From positions 1 to 25,857 of the IMG/VR virus record IMGVR_UViG_3300013285_000067: a stretch of 25,857 bases of DNA; one strand, given 5' to 3'. Of this stretch, positions 6,712 to 13,222 are shown one piece after another. The DNA is from a virus. The position numbers and the translations under genes are program-made. Under the pieces are notes generated by a model. It was not told where the DNA came from, did not search any database, and saw only the letters and a list, made by a program, of their open reading frames with translations. The stretch's first letter is position 1; every line of letters begins with the position of its first letter.

Positions 6712-7548
6712 TTAAGTCCAAAGAGATTGGCGAATTTTAATAAGACGAATCATCATCTCTTCATCTTCCTTTTCGTAGGCTGCTTCAATTTTTTGAAGTA
6801 GCTTGTGAGCTTTGTCGCTAGCCTTTTTAAGCGCAGGATTTTTTTCTGTACCAAAATGTAGCCGTCCACCGTTAGCTTCACGACTTGCCTCACACACAGC
6901 AGTCCAGCCACTTGCTTCGTATGGGTCAGGACGATTGCGGTATGTTACAGTCCACCAGGTATAAAGCTCAATAATTTCTTTTGCACTTTTAGCTTGCCAG
7001 GTAGGTTCGCCAAATCCTTTACTGCCTGGTTCTGCACCCATGTTTTCATCAACAACAAGCCCGCTAGCCCACTTCAAGTATTCCATACCTGCTTCTGGAC
7101 AGCTCCAAGTTCTCCAACGCAACCAACCACTACGATACCAAGGCACATCAAACTTAGTTTTAGCGTCATCGCTCCACATGCAGTGGTGCCACGCTTGTTC
7201 TATTTCAACAAAGTTAACGAGTTCGTTAAAAAGACATGGCAGGAATCTATTCCCAACATCGCTCCAGTTGCCAGGACGAATATCGCAAGCATGAGCAGTA
7301 AGACTATGACTACGGCTAACCCAGCGATTATTAATATAATATCGAACATCATTTAATTTATCCGGAATATAGTAAACAAACTTTTGAAGATAGTCTAAAC
7401 CTTCTTCTGCGATCCACCAGCGAATGGGATATGCGGCCTTGGCCTGATCTTCCCAAGCATGCCATTCTTCGCTAGTGCCGCACTTGAGCTTGGGCGTACC
7501 ACGAAGCCAATCTGCGAATTTTCCAATTGTCCAATAATGTGATCTCAT
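6712..7548 (-). CDS. Trp-rich conserved phage hypothetical (278 aa)
   Basis: ATG at 7548 overlapping the 45-codon gene's stop as ATGA. Exceptionally rich in Trp (WWIAEEGLDYLQ, WYRSGWLRWRTW, ELYTWWTVTYRNRPDP), with conserved-looking SRSHSLTAHACDIRPGNWSD and an EWHAWEDQAKAAYPIRWW stretch. The C-terminal 60 residues are helical and charged (ASDKAHKLLQKIEAAYEKED, EEMMIRLIKIRQSLW). This looks like a large uncharacterised phage family; the Trp-rich helical body does not match an enzyme class I know. Possible drivers are readthrough from upstream or the promoter-like element 7674-7702. Confidence 0.8.
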   Translation of the reverse strand: MRSHYWTIGKFADWLRGTPKLKCGTSEEWHAWEDQAKAAYPIRWWIAEEGLDYLQKFVYYIPDKLNDVRYYINNRWVSRSHSLTAHACDIRPGNWSDVGNRFLPCLFNELVNFVEIEQAWHHCMWSDDAKTKFDVPWYRSGWLRWRTWSCPEAGMEYLKWASGLVVDENMGAEPGSKGFGEPTWQAKSAKEIIELYTWWTVTYRNRPDPYEASGWTAVCEASREANGGRLHFGTEKNPALKKASDKAHKLLQKIEAAYEKEDEEMMIRLIKIRQSLWT

Positions 7549-7682
7549 TCTTCTACCTTATCTAATGTGTGAAAACTTTGAAAGGGAATATTGTAAACTG
7601 AATACAATAATGCTTCGCTTAATGTAGGAAATATTTTTGATATTAACCTTTGACCAGTTGACCAATATCGTAATTTATACAT
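7545..7682 (-). CDS. Small hypothetical protein (45 aa)
   Basis: ATG at 7682 lies 2 bases after the stop of the MazG-like gene; the frame ends in an ATGA overlap with the 278-residue gene. It reads MYKLRYWSTGQRLISKIFPT, then LSEALLYSVYNIPFQSFHTL, then DKVEE. This fills a 136-base gap that otherwise has no gene, and the tidy junctions at both ends support it. It is basic at the N-terminus with one amphipathic helix. A promoter-like TATAAA overlaps codons 2-3, an odd arrangement treated separately. Confidence 0.65.
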   Translation of the reverse strand: MYKLRYWSTGQRLISKIFPTLSEALLYSVYNIPFQSFHTLDKVEE

Positions 7683-7702
7683 TGCTAGATAAATCCTGTC
7701 AA
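7674..7702 (-). promoter_or_regulatory. Promoter-like element inside the MazG/45-aa junction
   Basis: Minus strand TTGACA at 7702-7697, 17 bases, then TATAAA at 7679-7674. The -35 matches consensus fully and the -10 five of six. It would start RNA near 7667, inside the 45-codon gene, serving the 278-residue gene with a leader of about 120 bases. Lower confidence because the -10 is part of a coding sequence. Confidence 0.5.
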
Positions 7703-8044
7703 ATTGGGCGGTGTCCATCCTATGGGTTTTAAGACTTTACCATCTTCACGCTTACGTACCTTGCCTGTTTCATGATCGATTTTAGCAAAGTTACTACGCA
7801 TTACTTCTTTCCATGCACCTTCTGCATCAAAGCCTGCACTATGAATAGCACCAATGGTAACAACTAGAATATCAATAAGGGCATCTAGTTCTTCAACATC
7901 GTTATTCATAGCTCTTGCTTCTTGCAATTCTTTGAATTCTTCTTCAATTAAATTGAGGTACATATCATATTGACCTGGATCAAAAGTTCCGACACTTTGA
8001 TCACATGCCTTCATAAATTTTTCTTGATCTCTAAACGGGTTCAT
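7685..8044 (-). CDS. MazG-like / PRA-PH nucleotide pyrophosphohydrolase (119 aa)
   Basis: All-alpha NTP pyrophosphatase fold, expected to hydrolyse (d)NTPs to NMPs plus pyrophosphate. Residues about 31-43 (LIEEEFKELQEAR) carry the Mg-binding EExxE-type motif, and residues 51-66 (LDALIDILVVTIGAIH) the second ExxD-like helix (here D..ID). The C-terminal SNFAKIDHETGKVRKREDGK then VLKPIGWTPPNL matches the tail usual in phage members of this superfamily. Length is typical. Phage MazG-like proteins are proposed to tune nucleotide pools or ppGpp during infection. ATG at 8044 follows the previous stop by one base. Confidence 0.85.
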   Translation of the reverse strand: MNPFRDQEKFMKACDQSVGTFDPGQYDMYLNLIEEEFKELQEARAMNNDVEELDALIDILVVTIGAIHSAGFDAEGAWKEVMRSNFAKIDHETGKVRKREDGKVLKPIGWTPPNLTGFI

Positions 8045-8045
8045 T

Positions 8046-8231
8046 TTAATTTACCAATGTTAACTGTTTTTCATTATAGATGTGTAATGCACCTGCCACT
8101 TCTGGAGTGGTACATTCTACAACAACTCTGCGTTCGCCTGCCAATGTATCAAATACTGCTACAACAATGCCAGGCCATTTATAACCACTAAATTTTTCTA
8201 CGTGGTCGCCAATTTTAAATTCGTAATCCAT
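8046..8231 (-). CDS. Small SH3-like conserved protein (61 aa)
   Basis: ATG at 8231 with AGAGG just upstream. The sequence FKIGDHVEKFSGYKWPGIVV AVFDTLAGERRVVVE, ending GALHIYNEKQLTLVN, has the KxGDxVxK..G..WPG.VV pattern of a small all-beta domain. I associate it with a family common in phages and alphaproteobacteria, with a KOW/SH3-like barrel feel. No function known. Flanked by equally small genes with 1-2 base gaps. Confidence 0.8.
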   Translation of the reverse strand: MDYEFKIGDHVEKFSGYKWPGIVVAVFDTLAGERRVVVECTTPEVAGALHIYNEKQLTLVN

Positions 8232-8232
8232 G

Positions 8233-8469
8233 TTAACCTCTAACTCCTGTTTTTGTTTTAGTTACTGCAGGTCCATCAGTTATGAAATCAATTCCAGCCA
8301 TTCGACCTTCATACGATCTTCCATTCCAGGTCATCATGAGCTTAACTGATTTATTTAACACTACAGTTAAATTTCGTCTCTCGTTAAAATTAAGAACTTC
8401 AGCTTCAACTGTTTTTGAACTTTTTTCTTGTTTAACGATACACTTGTCACTGACTCTAGTAACTTCCAT
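8233..8469 (-). CDS. Small beta-rich phage protein (78 aa)
   Basis: ATG at 8469; AAAGGA precedes it and overlaps the glycosyltransferase stop region. Residues 9-50 alternate in a beta pattern (CIVKQEKSSKTVEAEVLNFN, LTVVLNKSVKLMMTWNGRSY), ending EGRMAGIDFITDGP. This resembles small phage beta-barrel proteins of unknown function; the 'EVLNFNERRNLTVVLNKSVK' stretch is familiar to me as a conserved phage hypothetical. No motif for catalysis. Confidence 0.75.
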   Translation of the reverse strand: MEVTRVSDKCIVKQEKSSKTVEAEVLNFNERRNLTVVLNKSVKLMMTWNGRSYEGRMAGIDFITDGPAVTKTKTGVRG

Positions 8470-8470
8470 T

Positions 8471-9412
8471 TTAATCCTTTAGGAATACATCATTAAATTT
8501 TTGCATGACTGGACCAGGCCTAAATTGCGCCGCCCTCTGCAACCAATCTTCCTTACCCATAGTATAACGTATATTAGACATTTTGTCAAAGAAATTATTT
8601 TGGTTATACATCAATTCAGAGTCTTTGAGCATCAGCGTATGATTCAAATCATATCCACCTTCCCATGACATAACAGGTTTACCCAAACTCAATGCTTCCA
8701 ATACTGCTACCCCAAAACTTTCACCTTCGAGCCTAGCGTGAATCATTGCGTCCCACGTATTAATCAAATTACTTTTTGTTTGAGGATCTTGAACTTCCGG
8801 ATGAAATATAACATTAGGATGATCAATCCATTTGTTTGTACCTACAAACAGGAAAACATAGTCGTTACTTTGATTCAGCAAACGCATAATGTCTTGATAT
8901 ACAAATCCTAAGTTAAAAGTTTCCTTGGCACCGATTCTACCAAAAACAAATTTGTCTTTGGATATACCTAGCTGTGCTCTAAAATCACCTGTTGGTTCTG
9001 GCAAGTTGGCCATATGTGGAACCCACGGAGTGCCTGGGCTCATTTTTTGACTCAACCATTCGCTAACATATGCATATCTATCACCATGCGGTGCGTGGTG
9101 TTGGAATATAGCATGAACACCTGTTTTACAATTTGTAGGAACAAATTCTAAACCACCACCTCTGAGAAAATATGCAAAGTCTATTTTTTCTTGATCAATG
9201 ATAGTTTCTAAATCAGTAAATCCGTTATGTCCTATTAACCTAAATTGTTTACCAATACGTTCACGCATTTCTGCATTGGTATGTGGATTAGTTAGGTCAT
9301 AACTAAACACAACTTCATGTCCCAACAATTCTTGTGTGTATTTTACATAATCAATTGCCGCCACGGTTGAACCGCGAACGTCCAATTGATTATTATGTAT
9401 CATAATTTTCAT
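8471..9412 (-). CDS. GT-B family glycosyltransferase (group 1/GT4-like, 313 aa)
   Basis: Expected to transfer a sugar from a nucleotide-sugar donor to a glycan, protein or modified base. The C-terminal Rossmann half has FVFGRIGAKETFNLGF, YVFLFVGTNKW and the donor-binding block DAMIHARLEGESFGVAVLEA LSLGKPVMSWEGG, i.e. the E-x-FG-x3-LEAL (E-x7-E) motif of GT4-like enzymes (about residues 230-262). The N-terminal half starts MIHNNQLDVRGSTVAAIDY, an acceptor-side loop typical of GT-B proteins. Length is slightly short (usual ~350). ATG at 9412 overlaps the upstream stop as ATGA. Acceptor unknown; phage surface or DNA decoration are both possible. Confidence 0.85.
   Translation of the reverse strand: MKIMIHNNQLDVRGSTVAAIDYVKYTQELLGHEVVFSYDLTNPHTNAEMRERIGKQFRLIGHNGFTDLETIIDQEKIDFAYFLRGGGLEFVPTNCKTGVHAIFQHHAPHGDRYAYVSEWLSQKMSPGTPWVPHMANLPEPTGDFRAQLGISKDKFVFGRIGAKETFNLGFVYQDIMRLLNQSNDYVFLFVGTNKWIDHPNVIFHPEVQDPQTKSNLINTWDAMIHARLEGESFGVAVLEALSLGKPVMSWEGGYDLNHTLMLKDSELMYNQNNFFDKMSNIRYTMGKEDWLQRAAQFRPGPVMQKFNDVFLKD
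8561..8589 (-). promoter_or_regulatory. Possible promoter inside the GT-B gene
   Basis: Minus strand TTGACA at 8589-8584, 17 bases, TATACT at 8566-8561. The -35 is perfect and the -10 matches five of six. It would transcribe the end of the glycosyltransferase gene and the small genes 8046-8469. Being fully inside a coding sequence, it may be coincidental. Confidence 0.35.
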
Positions 9413-9705
9413 TCTGGTTTACCCCATCTTAGATAGTATTCTGATAATTTTTTAGAAGACATTTCGGCCACAATAGCATATTGGTGTCCGTAAGTCAATG
9501 GGTCTAAATGTCGATGCCATTCGTGGCTATTTGGAACGGCATGCTCCATCACGAACTTGCCTTGTTCAGTTTGTTGCCATTCCCAAATGGGTTGTGCTAC
9601 AAATAAATCTGGGTCTTCAACATCACCCATTCTAATTTTGTGAAATACTATTTTGTGAATTTCAGTTACTGTGTGATCATCAACAGTATATCTTACTGTG
9701 CCCAT
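9409..9705 (-). CDS. Conserved phage hypothetical (98 aa, start uncertain)
   Basis: The frame is open to a TTG at 9771 (120 residues), but the ATG at 9705 (MGTVRYTVDDHTVTEIHKIV) reduces the overlap with the upstream gene from 79 to 13 bases and starts at a sensible beta strand. Neither start has a good ribosome site. Core motif: DVEDPDLFVAQPIWEWQQTE QGKFVMEHA, then YGHQYAIVAEM and a C-terminal YYLRWG. I associate this E-DPD..A.P...W...E.G.WVMEH pattern with T4-like marine phage hypotheticals. It ends as ATGA into the GT-B gene. Function unknown. Confidence 0.75.
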   Translation of the reverse strand: MGTVRYTVDDHTVTEIHKIVFHKIRMGDVEDPDLFVAQPIWEWQQTEQGKFVMEHAVPNSHEWHRHLDPLTYGHQYAIVAEMSSKKLSEYYLRWGKPE

Positions 9706-10013
9706 ACCAGTGCGTGTAATGTAATAAATTTCTCGGCATCTGTTTTTTTCATAAACCGCCAATCTTGCCAACTTTGCCGGCTAACATTGGGCCAAGATTG
9801 CAGTTGCTCATCTGCCCACTTTACTCTATTATCTAACTCGCTAGTGTTATATCTAACACCTGCATCATCAGTTAAACCAAAATCTTCTTCAAATGTGATT
9901 TTCCAATATCTATTCCACGGAGTTAATTTAACTTTGATATCGGGCTTGTTCATCATTGACCAGGCAAGCACTGCTTTATCTAAACGATCAAAAGCCGCCG
10001 GGTCAACTCGCAT
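9693..10013 (-). CDS. Conserved phage hypothetical (106 aa)
   Basis: ATG at 10013, overlapping the upstream stop by 11 bases. MRVDPAAFDRLDKAVLAWSM is followed by beta strands (KPDIKVKLTPWNRYWKITFE) and a Trp-rich C-terminus (WADEQLQSWPNVSRQSWQDW). No enzyme motif. The alternation of strands in the middle suggests a small alpha/beta domain. Part of the run of small genes feeding into the glycosyltransferase. Confidence 0.65.
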   Translation of the reverse strand: MRVDPAAFDRLDKAVLAWSMMNKPDIKVKLTPWNRYWKITFEEDFGLTDDAGVRYNTSELDNRVKWADEQLQSWPNVSRQSWQDWRFMKKTDAEKFITLHALVWAQ

Positions 10014-10488
10014 TCGTTTTCTTCCGTCGATTATTATTAAATCGACGTTTTGGTTTGGCTGGATCTTTTAAATTTAACGGAGGCATCTTAGAACTATTAC
10101 TTGCACGTTCCATGGCCGCATGAATTTGTTCAGGAGTAACTTCATCTTCATCTAGAAAATGCTCTTCATGCCTATCGTATTCTTCAATGGTAAGTCCTAG
10201 TTGTGACAGTTTCTTGTCAACTGCTTCCATTTCTTCCTGTGGGACTTCATGTCTAAAGCAACCAATTGGACCGTTACCATCTTGGCTAATGTTATGCCAA
10301 GTTCGAACTTCTAACAGCGGCTCAATTTCGTTTGAGATTGCAATTACATAATGTGGCTCGTTGTTCCAGCCGGCATGTTCTAATGTAAACGAATGAACAA
10401 CTTCACCTTTGTGCAATTTATTGCTAGTTCGTGTGATGCCGTAAACCCAAACTGAGTCACCGTTCTTATATGATTTTTTTACTGTCAT
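10003..10488 (-). CDS. Conserved phage hypothetical with acidic middle and basic tail (161 aa)
   Basis: ATG at 10488, 5 bases after the previous stop. The N-terminal ~85 residues form a beta-rich domain: KNGDSVWVYGITRTSNKLHK, GEVVHSFTLE, HYVIAISNEIEPLLEVRTWH, NISQDGNGPIG. The last part has an acidic helix (EEYDRHEEHFLDEDEVTPEQ) and a proline/lysine/arginine-rich C-terminus (KPKRRFNNNRRKK) that could bind nucleic acid. The 'VWVYGIT....GEVVH...YVI.I...IEP.LEVRTW' pattern is one I associate with marine T4-like phages. Function unknown. Confidence 0.75.
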   Translation of the reverse strand: MTVKKSYKNGDSVWVYGITRTSNKLHKGEVVHSFTLEHAGWNNEPHYVIAISNEIEPLLEVRTWHNISQDGNGPIGCFRHEVPQEEMEAVDKKLSQLGLTIEEYDRHEEHFLDEDEVTPEQIHAAMERASNSSKMPPLNLKDPAKPKRRFNNNRRKKTNAS

Positions 10489-10493
10489 CGTTG

Positions 10494-10661
10494 TTAGGCC
10501 GAAGCCTTTTCCTTTTGTTTAGTCTCAAGAAGATCTTTAACAAACTTTATAGCTTTGCTATCTCGATCATAAACATATTCTTGATCCTCGTCTTCTTCAG
10601 ATCTAATTGTAACAATTACACCGTTGTTGACTTTGCGAATTTCTATACTATCGAACACCAT
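10494..10661 (-). CDS. Small acidic phage protein (55 aa)
   Basis: ATG at 10661 with AAGGA about 6 bases upstream and a clean TAA at 10494, 5 bases before the next start. It reads MVFDSIEIRKVNNGVIVTIR, then SEEDEDQEYVYDRDSKAIKF, then VKDLLETKQKEKASA: two or three beta strands followed by one helix. The 'I.I.KV.NGV.V.I......E.YVYD....A..FV.DLL' arrangement is reminiscent of a conserved small gene in T4-like marine phages. It fills the gap between two longer genes. Function unknown. Confidence 0.75.
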   Translation of the reverse strand: MVFDSIEIRKVNNGVIVTIRSEEDEDQEYVYDRDSKAIKFVKDLLETKQKEKASA

Positions 10662-10675
10662 AGGGTTCCTTTCAG

Positions 10676-11407
10676 TTATTTTGGAACTGATAAATTGTAG
10701 TTAAAGTGGAAAATACCAATGTGTGCTACTTCTCTACTCAGTTCTTGATCACACCAAATTTCATATCCAGCTTTTTGTGCTTGTTGGCAGAAGAAAATAT
10801 CTTCGCCAATTTCAAGATTCAAATGCGGAACATATTCTTGTAGATAATGAGGTTGTGGGATTTTTTCATAAACTTCGCGTTTACAAAGAACCATACCATG
10901 TGGCAACACATCAATCAATTCCATTGCTGGTGAATTGTCTGTGGTTTGGAACTCTGTAAATTTGCCTGCGGATCCCATCATACCTGTAAAGTTAGGATTT
11001 GGGAAACGTCGTCTGCGGTAGTTGGCGCCAACGATTGGCTTGTTACGGGCCAGCATTCGCATAGGTGCATCAATTGGGAATTTCATATCACTATCAACCC
11101 ACCAAATGTAATCAAAGTCTGACTTCAAAAAGATGTCAACTAAATTACGACGAGCAATAGTAATTACTGATCCAATATTGAACGCACAATTGATCTTAAC
11201 ACCGTTAGCGACCATATTAGCACAGGCCATGGCCAAATGCTGTGCAAATTCTGCATTGACCATTTCCATTGCTGGAACAGCTACCATAATGCTAGGGGGT
11301 CTACCACCTGGACCTGTTGGCATTTGTCCTTGCTGTTGCGCCATTGCTGGGGCACGTTGCGCCATTGGTTGTTGTCGGCTTGGAATATTCAGTTTACCTT
11401 TTTTCAT
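10676..11407 (-). CDS. GT-A glycosyltransferase with Gln/Pro-rich N-terminus (243 aa)
   Basis: The GT-A (family 2-like) fold is indicated by IMVAVPAMEMVNAEF (first strand, residues 40-54), NIGSVITIARRNLVDIFLKS (78-96) and FDYIWWVDSDMKFP (98-111) with a DSD metal/nucleotide-binding motif at 105-107. IVGANYRRR and MELIDVLPHGMVLCKREVYE then LEIGEDIFFCQQAQKAGYEI carry the acceptor-side and catalytic acidic residues (E..GED, an ED motif near the end). Residues 1-38 are an unusual low-complexity extension (QQPMAQRAPAMAQQQGQMPT) not part of the catalytic domain. ATG at 11407 with AAGG upstream. Substrate unknown. Confidence 0.85.
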   Translation of the reverse strand: MKKGKLNIPSRQQPMAQRAPAMAQQQGQMPTGPGGRPPSIMVAVPAMEMVNAEFAQHLAMACANMVANGVKINCAFNIGSVITIARRNLVDIFLKSDFDYIWWVDSDMKFPIDAPMRMLARNKPIVGANYRRRRFPNPNFTGMMGSAGKFTEFQTTDNSPAMELIDVLPHGMVLCKREVYEKIPQPHYLQEYVPHLNLEIGEDIFFCQQAQKAGYEIWCDQELSREVAHIGIFHFNYNLSVPK

Positions 11408-11427
11408 TTTTTACCTTATAGTTATTT

Positions 11428-12174
11428 TTATCGTGGTGCAAACTCTTGTTGCAGTTTGATATTGTCGAAAAACTCTTTTTTAGCACCTGGATCAGTTTTA
11501 AACGATCCTGTAAGTACTGTTGTTTGTGTTAGGCTACTATGTGCCATAATACCTCGATTCTCACAGCAACCATGTGTTGCCTGAATGTAGACAGCTACAT
11601 TTTCGGAGTCTGTTGCTTTACGGATCTCCCTAGCAATATCATTACAAAGTTCCTCCTGGAGAGTTCCTCGTCTAGCACACCACTGTGCGATACGGGTGTA
11701 CTTAGATAAGCCAATAAGTTTTTCTGCGGCGATGATGCCAATGTAAGCGACACCGCTAACGGGCTGATGATGATGACTGCACATAGAGCGCAACTCGCTA
11801 CGTACCACCAACATGCCTTCATATCTATCCTCACTATCATTTGGAAACGCCGTAGCGTCTGGTGCTGGTTCATATCTTCCTGCCATTACTTCGTTAAAGT
11901 ACATCTTAGCAAGACGTCTTGCGGTACCTCGGCTATTAGGATCGTTTTCACGATCAATAAGTAAACAGTCTAACACTTTTTCAAATGCTAGAGTTGTTTC
12001 GTCGATTAGTTGTTCTTTCATTTTGTCATCAATGTATTCACTGATGTTATCTCCAGCCCAGAATCTTTTACCATTTCGTTTCATTACAAAACCCAAATAG
12101 TTGTGTGCTGTACCTTCTTGATATCCGCTGTCGCCGTACATGGCGTCAAGTGCTGTTTCGTTTTTATTTGTCAT
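11428..12174 (-). CDS. folE: GTP cyclohydrolase I
   Basis: Converts GTP to 7,8-dihydroneopterin triphosphate, the first step towards folate and 7-deazaguanine (queuosine-type) compounds. The signature is clear: NDPNSRGTARRLAKMYFNEV (79-95), SMCSHHHQPVSG (130-141), LIGLSKYTRIAQWCARRGTL QEEL (153-176), AVYIQATHGCCENRGIM (194-210). By alignment to E. coli FolE from memory, zinc ligands are C132, H135 and C203, and catalytic H134 and H201 are kept; E111 of E. coli is replaced by S133. The N-terminal ~60 residues are longer than the catalytic core needs. ATG at 12174 with its own promoter (12195-12223). No queD, queE or queC gene lies in the window. Confidence 0.93.
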   Translation of the reverse strand: MTNKNETALDAMYGDSGYQEGTAHNYLGFVMKRNGKRFWAGDNISEYIDDKMKEQLIDETTLAFEKVLDCLLIDRENDPNSRGTARRLAKMYFNEVMAGRYEPAPDATAFPNDSEDRYEGMLVVRSELRSMCSHHHQPVSGVAYIGIIAAEKLIGLSKYTRIAQWCARRGTLQEELCNDIAREIRKATDSENVAVYIQATHGCCENRGIMAHSSLTQTTVLTGSFKTDPGAKKEFFDNIKLQQEFAPR

Positions 12175-12194
12175 TTAAGATTCTCATATAATAC

Positions 12195-12223
12195 ATAATA
12201 CAGGATTATTTAGGTTCTGTCAA
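12195..12223 (-). promoter_or_regulatory. Sigma70 promoter for folE
   Basis: Minus strand TTGACA at 12223-12218, 17 bases, TATTAT at 12200-12195. The -35 box lies within the last codons of the upstream dehydrogenase gene. Predicted start near 12188, giving a leader of about 14 bases before the folE ATG at 12174. Confidence 0.75.
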
Positions 12224-13171
12224 GCGTAATATGGTATTTTTCTTAACGGCTGCATCCAAAACATTTAATGGCACTCCTTGCTGTTCTGCAAATTTTAATA
12301 GCGCACTAGTGTCTTTGGGAAAACATGCTCCACCAAATCCAAACGAACCATCTGGTCCAGGTACTTGCATATGGCTAGAACCAATTCGTTTGTCTGCTTT
12401 GATCATGTGAGCAATCTTATTATAATCTAAGTTACACTTATCAGCCAACGATTTGAGTTCGTTCATAAAAACAACCTTGGTACTCATAAAACAATTGATG
12501 GCATATTTGGCTAAACTTGCTTCACCAATTGAACACATGGATATATTTTTTAAATTAGTCTGTCCTAATTTAATGATACGTTCTGCTTCACGTTTGTAGG
12601 CTGCAACCCGCCCGCCAATAATTACAAACTCTCCGCTAGCATAATCACGTACAGCATTGGCCGCAGTTAGAAATTCTGGAGCATGAATTAGGTTAGGGTA
12701 TTTTTCATTTAATTTTTCATACACATCTGGCGGAGCAGTGCATTTGCTAATAACCACCCCGTGATAATTCATACGTGACAATTTATCTAAAATATCTTCT
12801 AAAATACTGGTATCACAAGTTCCATCATCATCTTGTGGAGTTGGTACACAGATAAACACGCCATCGCATTCTTCTAAATCTTGGTATGTATGTTTACCTC
12901 TTTTTGGGTCGCTGTCAATTAATTTTAACAAGCAATTCGATTCCATTGACTCTTTAATAGCATTGCCCACAAATCCTAAACCAATGATGCCTACTGTGGA
13001 TTCGTGTAACATATTATTAAAAGTATAAGTTGCTCCGCCTGCGGTTCCAGGCATAGGCATTGTTATAGATTGACCCTGTGGGCCAGTTAATCCAGCTGTT
13101 AGTTGCCCAAGCTGTGCGGTGCTTAAAGCGCCGATGGTGACTTTGCCAGTTGGTAAATTATTTGTGCTCAT
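12206..13171 (-). CDS. UDP-glucose/GDP-mannose-type 6-dehydrogenase, C-terminally short (321 aa)
   Basis: Family members oxidise C6 of a nucleotide-sugar to the uronate using two NAD+. Rossmann motif GIIGLGFVGN (61-70), strand-end acid KLIDSD (83-88), VFICVPTPQDDDGTCD (105-120), SKCTAPP (142-148), HAPEFLTAANAVRDY (163-177), SLAKYAINCFMSTKVVFMNE (219-238) and the catalytic cysteine block GFGGACFPKD with C283. The usual C-terminal UDP-binding domain (about 100-120 residues) is absent: the protein stops after the central helical domain. Residues 1-57 are an extra Gly/Thr/Gln-rich segment (GALSTAQLGQLTAGLTGPQG). So it may be inactive alone, act on a different substrate, or need a partner. ATG at 13171; own promoter at 13194-13222. 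Confidence 0.85.
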   Translation of the reverse strand: MSTNNLPTGKVTIGALSTAQLGQLTAGLTGPQGQSITMPMPGTAGGATYTFNNMLHESTVGIIGLGFVGNAIKESMESNCLLKLIDSDPKRGKHTYQDLEECDGVFICVPTPQDDDGTCDTSILEDILDKLSRMNYHGVVISKCTAPPDVYEKLNEKYPNLIHAPEFLTAANAVRDYASGEFVIIGGRVAAYKREAERIIKLGQTNLKNISMCSIGEASLAKYAINCFMSTKVVFMNELKSLADKCNLDYNKIAHMIKADKRIGSSHMQVPGPDGSFGFGGACFPKDTSALLKFAEQQGVPLNVLDAAVKKNTILRLTEPK

Positions 13172-13193
13172 TAGATAATCCAGTTAAAATACT

Positions 13194-13222
13194 ATTTTAA
13201 TATAGTAGTATTTAACTGTCAA
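13194..13222 (-). promoter_or_regulatory. Sigma70 promoter with inverted repeat, before the dehydrogenase
   Basis: Minus strand TTGACA at 13222-13217, 17 bases, TAAAAT at 13199-13194, placed directly after the metallopeptidase stop (13223). An imperfect inverted repeat (13183-13194 with 13206-13216, one extra base in one arm) brackets the -10 box and could be an operator. Expected RNA start near 13187. Confidence 0.65.

Noticed and set aside
9640-10071. A 143-codon plus-strand frame opposite the 98-, 106- and 161-residue genes
   Set aside because: Antisense to three coupled genes with better codon patterns; looks like a mirror frame.
11133-11584. Two overlapping plus-strand frames opposite the GT-A and folE genes
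   Set aside because: Hydrophobic, Cys/Ala-rich reading of the reverse strand of recognised enzymes.
11428-13171. A complete queuosine-type DNA modification operon around folE
   Set aside because: Only FolE is present; no QueC, QueD, QueE or transglycosylase-like protein occurs in the window, and the double radical SAM protein does not resemble QueE in length or layout.
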